From assembly GCA_003024985.2 (NCBI GenBank), contig PXIH01S0005978.1: a DNA stretch of 11,615 nucleotides; one strand, 5' to 3'. Both the position numbers and the translations under genes were made by a program. The stretch comes from Euperipatoides rowelli. Its lineage: Eukaryota > Onychophora > Udeonychophora > Euonychophora > Peripatopsidae. Of this stretch, positions 7,597-11,615 are shown piece after piece. How positions within the stretch are numbered: the stretch's first letter is position 1; every line of letters starts with the position of its first letter. The notes under the pieces were generated by a model. That model had not been told where the DNA came from. It saw only the letters and a list, made by a program, of their open reading frames with translations, and searched no databases.

Positions 7597-9189
7597 TCAA
7601 ATACCGCTATAATAATATTACATGGCACATCTAAAGCTTACGTATGTCAACTTTAACATGGCGGTATAGAAAAAAGTTGTTTTCACAGGACCGAGTGCAG
7701 TTCTCGTTTCTTTAGATAAATCTTCTTGAATTTACTGGGGCATCAATATTTATTTCTATTAAATAGTGCAAATTTTTTTATGTTAGCAATTTATGAAAAA
7801 AAATCGAAATGCATAAGTGTAAGTTTTCAAAAATTACTTTTTAAAAAAGGTGCTAAAACTCAGTTCTGGTGAGTTCCGGCTCAAAAGAAGCATTGTATAC
7901 AAATCTAAGTATTTTGTTTATGTTAGACAATAAACCCAAGTATATACAAATGTACACAATGTTATGTATAAAACTACAATATATGTGTATATATGATGTA
8001 TGTATAACCTTTCTTCTATAAAAAGTACCTCCCACTTCTTGTCTCCAGTATCAACAGCATTTGATTATAATAGTGCAATCCATCCAACATATTCTCCCTT
8101 ATGTAATTCCTACAGTCTGTCTATTAACCTCCTACCCCTCTTGCTGGCCTGTCACATTTGGTTGTTTCTAGTGTAATCCATATTTAGAAGTTTGCTTGTT
8201 AGAATTGGCTACATTGATTCAAGGAAACAAAATTTGTTAAAAGAAAATATATTTAAAAACAAAAATTCTAAAATTTATCGATACTAAATATTAATAAATA
8301 GTGAAATTATATTTTAGTTAATTAAATTAAATTTGTGCCATCTGGCATTATGAAATGTTATCAAACAGATAATAATGTTTTGAAGAAATGCTAACCATTA
8401 GATCTGGTAATAATGGACAATTAGATGGCAATCATAAACCCATAGATGCTTGGTTAATGTGCTACTAGCATAGTAACCAAATGTTAAAATATCTTTGATT
8501 TTGCTAATTTTGACTTTATACAGTATATTTTCAATACCTGTTATGGTGATAATTACGGTATTTGGCTAGAAGGATCCTATTTTATGCTAAAAAAGAAATT
8601 TCTACCATAATTAGCCAAATGGATAATCATATTTTGTCTCAAACCTTGATAAAACCAAAACATACTGTAAATCTTCTTACCACCTATACATTCAGTATTC
8701 TCAAGTAAAACAAAGTAATATGAAAAACATTAATGACATTTTGAAGCTAGGTGGCAGCAAGTTAAAAAAGGGTCTTATCGTTTTCTAATGATCTGATGTG
8801 CGAAAATGGCAGACCTTAGTATAATCAAGTTTTAGTTTTATTTATTTAGTAAATCAACTGGATCGTCACCTCAAATTGCTTACTTTTCCAGATCTAAATT
8901 ATTTATTTGAATTTTATTGTGCATAGTGTATTTTAAATATAACTGTTCATTCACATGAGTGGAGATCTGGAATAACATCAACAATAGTGTTGGCTATTGT
9001 TTTAGTTAAAAAAAAAGTTTTGGTTACCAGAGTATAGTATAAATATTTGTAACTAGAATTTTATTAAATTGCTATTAGTCATTTTTTCTGTACTTAAAAA
9101 ACTTATATTTTTGGATTTGTTTGAAACTTTTATTTTACAAAGCAATTAATAAATGTTTATTGTTTTATATCAAAATATATAGTTTAATG

Positions 9190-10050
9190 CAATTAGATAT
9201 CAGCAAGTTAAATGCATTTAGTGTTTCTGGCTCCTGATATCAATCGTACACAATTCTTAGTGAAAATTTGCCGTATTAACCATCTTATATCTCGGTACAA
9301 TTACCTTGTGCTATATACTCAATTATTGGCGCATTTAGAGTCCCATTTCCTTATATCAATAACCTTTGTTTGTTATACCCATAATTCTTAGTGCAATTAA
9401 CATTAGTTCTCAATAACAATTATCTTGTTGCCACAATCCATATTTCAACTAGCATTCAAACTTCCTGATACAATTAGTTTGGGGTTTTATCCACAAATCT
9501 TAGTGTATCTAACATTCATTTCCAATAATAATTATCTTGGTGTTTTACTAACAATTACTAGTGCTGGTAACAGCATCTTGGTTCCCAAATAACATTGCTG
9601 TTTTATCCCTCAATTCTTAAAGCATCTACCACCCTAGTTTTCATTTAACAATTACTGTAATACTTTACCCCACAAATCTTAGTAAGCTAGCATCCTAGTT
9701 CCAAATAGCAATTATCTAAGTATTTTACCCACAATTCTTGCCAGGACCATTCAAGGTCCCAATAACTAATAATTCCTACTGCAGGTAGTATCCTAGGTTA
9801 TAATGACAATTAACTTTATGCTTTTCCTACAAATTTAGGTGGATTTAACACTATATTTTCCATAATAGTTACTGTACATCTTGGCATCAATTTTAAAATC
9901 ATTTAAAACCTCTTTTTTTCTAAACATTTGTTTTAGGTGTATTTAGTAGTAGACTTGTAGATGTATTTGCCTCAATTTTAGATTTGTATGACCATTCAGA
10001 ATAGTAATTATATTAAGATTAGTATCCCCTTAGTTCTTGGTGTTTATTAG
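9190..10050. repeat. Degenerate minisatellite, about 59-60 nt period, about 14 units
   Basis: Units can be aligned on a CAATTCTTAG-like word at 9190, 9251, 9320, 9380, 9434, 9494, 9552, 9611, 9673, 9732, 9770 (after a short unit), 9830, 9888, 9972 and about 10029. Most steps are 54-62 nt. Each unit reads roughly CAAATCTTAGTG, then a variable ACATC/CCTAGTTCC part, then AACAATTATCTTGGT and TTTTACCCA. Copies are well diverged, so the array is old. It ends about 145 nt before exon D. Confidence 0.85.
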
Positions 10051-10191
10051 TTCGCTTAATATTCATTTTTTTGTGTTTAATTGTACAAAAAAATAATAAT
10101 TTCATTTTGCAAACATATGTTCAAAATGTTTTCTTTAATTTTAATATTTTATTGGCTCCAGATTGCTGGATAATCTTTTATTTTCTTGATG

Positions 10192-10202
10192 TTAGTACTA
10201 GG
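10192..10202 (+). promoter_or_regulatory. Tandem in-phase splice acceptors of exon D
   Basis: After the T-rich tract TCTTTTATTTTCTTGATG come TTAG (AG 10194-10195) and TACTAG (AG 10200-10201), six bases apart. Exon C leaves GG of a split codon. Use of the first AG gives GG|T and then Thr-Arg; the second gives GG|G directly followed by Leu-Pro. Both keep the frame, so the isoforms would differ only by Thr-Arg. Confidence 0.6.
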
Positions 10203-10395
10203 CTACCAAACCAAAATTCGATTGGCCGCAGTATTGAAAATCTGCCGCGGAAACGTCTGGCAACAGAACCAACCTTGGAAACTGAAAGCATCTTTGTCAG
10301 TCATAGTCCCTCTGGACATTCTTCTCCTGTCTTTTCCTCTCCTGTTCGTTCTCCACCCTACAACCTTGGTGATAATGAGGATGTTTCATATAAAA
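10196..10395 (+). CDS. ksr: KSR exon D: Ser-Pro-rich linker before the C1 domain (partial)
   Basis: The exon is 200 nt (194 nt with the second acceptor). It completes the Gly codon from exon C, encodes 66 codons and leaves one base at donor A|GTAAGA (10396). The peptide contains NSIGRSIENLPRKR, then ESIFVSHSPSGHSSPV and SSPVRSPPYN, then the acidic GDNEDVSYK. Vertebrate KSR2 has SSVGSCENIP, then FFVGHAP and a P-rich part between the 14-3-3 site and the C1 domain (recalled from memory). The order S-[IV]-G-x-x-x-E-N-[IL]-P then F-V-x-H-[SA]-P matches, which is the main reason for calling this KSR sequence. Four S-P dipeptides are candidate MAPK feedback sites. The frame upstream of 10196 is intron. 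Read-through would stop at 10473-10475. The C1 zinc-binding exon expected next was not found before the window ends. Confidence 0.85.
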
Positions 10396-10568
10396 GTAAG
10401 ATTGCTTCGATTGTGACATGTTTTACATATATAATTACAGCAAAATTCATTTACTGTACCGTATGTAAAAGTTAAGGTTGCATGAAGTTTATCTGTATTT
10501 TTATAAGCATTACTTTAGAATCTGTATTAATGGCAGACAGCTGATGCAATATGTTGTAGTGTGGGCTG

Positions 10569-10574
10569 AATAAA
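10569..10574 (+). promoter_or_regulatory. Possible intronic polyadenylation signal
   Basis: AATAAA lies 94 nt after the first in-frame stop (10473-10475) reached if the exon D donor is not used. A T/G-rich stretch follows at about 10620-10650. Use would give a short KSR ending in the linker, without C1 and kinase domains. The hexamer is common by chance in AT-rich DNA. Confidence 0.2.
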
Positions 10575-11158
10575 GACTTTTCCTTAAATTACTAATTCAA
10601 AACTTTTAGATAATCTTGTCAGGATGCTTGCTTCTGTGTAGTCTTACAGTCTGCAGAAATGTACACATTGTTTTGAATAGTGTGTTTATAAACAGATCAA
10701 TTGTTTTTTTTTAACTGAAAATTCACCATGCTCAAGGAAAATTTTAAACTTTACATGCTATGTTTCGACATCTTGAAAACTATTCATGAATCGCAATCTA
10801 TTAGGAAGCAAAGAAAATTTTCTGCAGAAATCGATACTAGATTTTTATGCTTATTGTCGATATTGGCAATGCTGAAACTTGTAATTTGTGTGCATTTGGC
10901 AATGTTAATTAGACCGATTATTTTTAGTTACCTGAAACATTGGCAAAGTTTATTTCTAACAATTCCAAAATGCTTCACTAATTTTGTATTTGTCAAAGTG
11001 AATATTTAAATGAATTAATATCAGATGTCCATTATGCAGTCACATATTAATTTTTTTTTTTTTAAATTACAATGAAATTAAATAATGGGAATGAACATTT
11101 TGTGTGTCATATCTATAACAGTGATCCTAATAAACAGTTGTCAGAGTTTTGAAGCTCC

Positions 11159-11554
11159 CAGTGGCTTATCTACATATTTTGGGCCCTCCTGCAGGAAAAA
11201 TACAGGGGGCCCCTTGACAAAGTTTTATTTGATAAGCTTTTTTTTTTTTTAGTTGTCTGGAAATTTTGAAATCTTAATATTGGTTAATCCTTTTGACAAA
11301 AAGAAGACATTTATTTTTTAGATCTAATTACGATGGATGATATCTGGTATTTTTTGTCAGCAGATTTAGCAGCACAAAAAAAAACCCACCAGATGTCAAC
11401 GTAACTAGGTCTAAAAATATATTTTTTAGACCTAGTTACGGTGATATCAAGGGGATTGACCAACAATAAGACATCAAAACTTCCAAAAAAAAAATATTTT
11501 TTGGGGGCTGGGCTCTTTGGTGGTTGAGTTTGGCGCCTCTATAGATACACCCTG
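11159..11554. mobile_element. hAT-type MITE (396 bp) with 8-bp target duplication
   Basis: The left end reads CAGTGGCTTATCTA (11159-11172). The right end, read on the minus strand from 11554, is CAGGGTGTATCTATAGAG. These agree at most positions with one gap and match the CAG-GG-x-G-TATCTA type of terminus known in hAT elements. The flanking 8-mers GAAGCTCC (11151-11158) and AAAGCTCC (11555-11562) match 7 of 8, the duplication length of hAT transposons. The body has no open frame and is rich in inverted repeats, so it is non-autonomous and would need a transposase from elsewhere. Confidence 0.75.
11392..11448. repeat. Hairpin inside the MITE with 17-nt perfect arms
   Basis: GTAACTAGGTCTAAAAA (11401-11417) pairs perfectly with 11423-11439 around the loop TATAT. 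Pairing continues with few mismatches to 11392 and 11448. A third copy of the arm in the direct orientation lies at 11314-11350 (TTTTTTAGATCTAATTACG, then GATATCTGG), so the body is built from repeated copies of one short sequence. Confidence 0.85.
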
Positions 11555-11615
11555 AAAGCTCCCATAGACAGCTTTATAATTAAATTTAATTTATATTTTT
11601 TTTTAGTTAAATTTT

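Larger units (their letters stand above)
4777..10195 (+). other. ksr: Intron C-D (5419 nt, phase 2)
   Basis: The donor is GTGAGT and the acceptor is TTAG at 10195 (or TACTAG at 10201). It is very AT-rich, with poly-A/T runs throughout. Sub-regions: a poly-A insert between 16-nt direct repeats (5408-5460); a CGCGAA cluster (5962-6003) with a related copy at 4970; a less AT-rich island with a coding-like remnant (about 6590-7160); another at 7490-7700 with tandem ACGTCA; a G+C-richer non-coding patch at 8040-8170; and a degenerate minisatellite at 9190-10050. No KSR-like exon was recognised in it, although a short lineage-specific exon cannot be excluded. Confidence 0.75.
10396..11615 (+). other. 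ksr: Intron after exon D (partial, phase 1)
   Basis: It begins at donor GTAAGA and runs to the window end with no further KSR exon; no C1-type Cys/His pattern was seen. It contains AATAAA at 10569-10574, a chance open frame at 10728-11009 without recognisable similarity, a poly-T run near 11050 and a complete hAT-type MITE (11159-11554). Confidence 0.75.

Noticed and set aside
7853-8035. 60-codon minus-strand open frame
   Set aside because: AT-rich Ile/Tyr-heavy translation with no recognisable motif or splice context. Expected by chance.
8554-8620. Inverted repeat ATTTGGCTA / TAGCCAAAT
   Set aside because: Only 9 paired bases at about 43-nt separation, within what AT-rich DNA shows by chance. 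Removing the nearby TACGGTA block did not improve pairing.
10071-10195. Upstream part of the open frame that contains exon D
   Set aside because: It precedes a T-rich tract and acceptor AG, encodes Asn/Phe-rich intron-like sequence and lacks similarity to KSR, whereas everything after 10196 matches the linker.
10186-10416. 76-codon open frame overlapping exon D in another frame
   Set aside because: Shadow of exon D. The KSR2-like residues are in the other frame, which is also the one in phase with exon C.
10728-11009. 93-codon open frame starting with ATG
   Set aside because: Unusually long for AT-rich DNA and mildly hydrophobic, but with no recognised domain, no splice sites and internal short repeats (TTGGCAATG). 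I keep it as chance. A translated search with a significant hit would change this.
1-11615. tRNA, rRNA or CRISPR features
   Set aside because: No B-box-like tRNA core with a matching A-box, no rRNA-like conserved G+C blocks and no regularly spaced identical repeats with unique spacers. The only periodic array is the diverged minisatellite at 9190-10050.

Overview
This window is nuclear DNA of an animal. It is AT-rich (about 30% G+C by eye, much lower than the exons), with short exons separated by long introns full of homopolymer runs, small palindromes and remnants of DNA transposons. It carries four consecutive internal exons of one plus-strand gene, a KSR (kinase suppressor of Ras) orthologue. 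The ends of the transposon remnants look like those common in marine invertebrates, so an invertebrate host is likely, but the phylum cannot be fixed from this sequence.

Layout: 1-2032 is upstream intron, where no exon was recognised. Exon A (2033-2170) and exon B (3743-3887) encode the end of the coiled coil and the SAM-like fold of the KSR CA1 domain. Exon C (4347-4776) encodes a Pro/Ser/Thr-rich linker that ends in the conserved SKSHESQLG 14-3-3 site. Exon D (10196-10395, or 10202-10395) encodes a second Ser-Pro-rich linker resembling the stretch found in vertebrate KSR2 before the C1 domain. Intron phases are 0, 1 and 2, then 1 after exon D. They join into one frame of 913 nt (about 304 codons). 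The N-terminus lies upstream, and the C1 and pseudokinase exons lie downstream of the window.

The introns hold most of the unusual material. Heptamers of the form TA-N3-TA (TAGGCTA, TACWGTA, TACSGTA) are much commoner than expected. In one near-perfect palindrome (1138-1207) two of them sit as exact 5-nt insertions relative to the opposite arm, as excision footprints of Tc1/mariner-type transposons would. A degenerate minisatellite of about 59-60 nt (about 9190-10050) lies just before exon D, and each unit carries a splice-acceptor-like motif. A complete hAT-type MITE with 8-bp target duplication lies at 11159-11554, and a related terminal fragment at 283-340. A decayed coding-like stretch lies at 6821-7156.

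Functionally, the exons give the regulatory N-terminal half of a MAPK scaffold: RAF/membrane engagement through CC-SAM, MAPK-type S/T-P sites and 14-3-3 control in the linker. A tandem splice acceptor at exon D may give two protein forms that differ by two residues.
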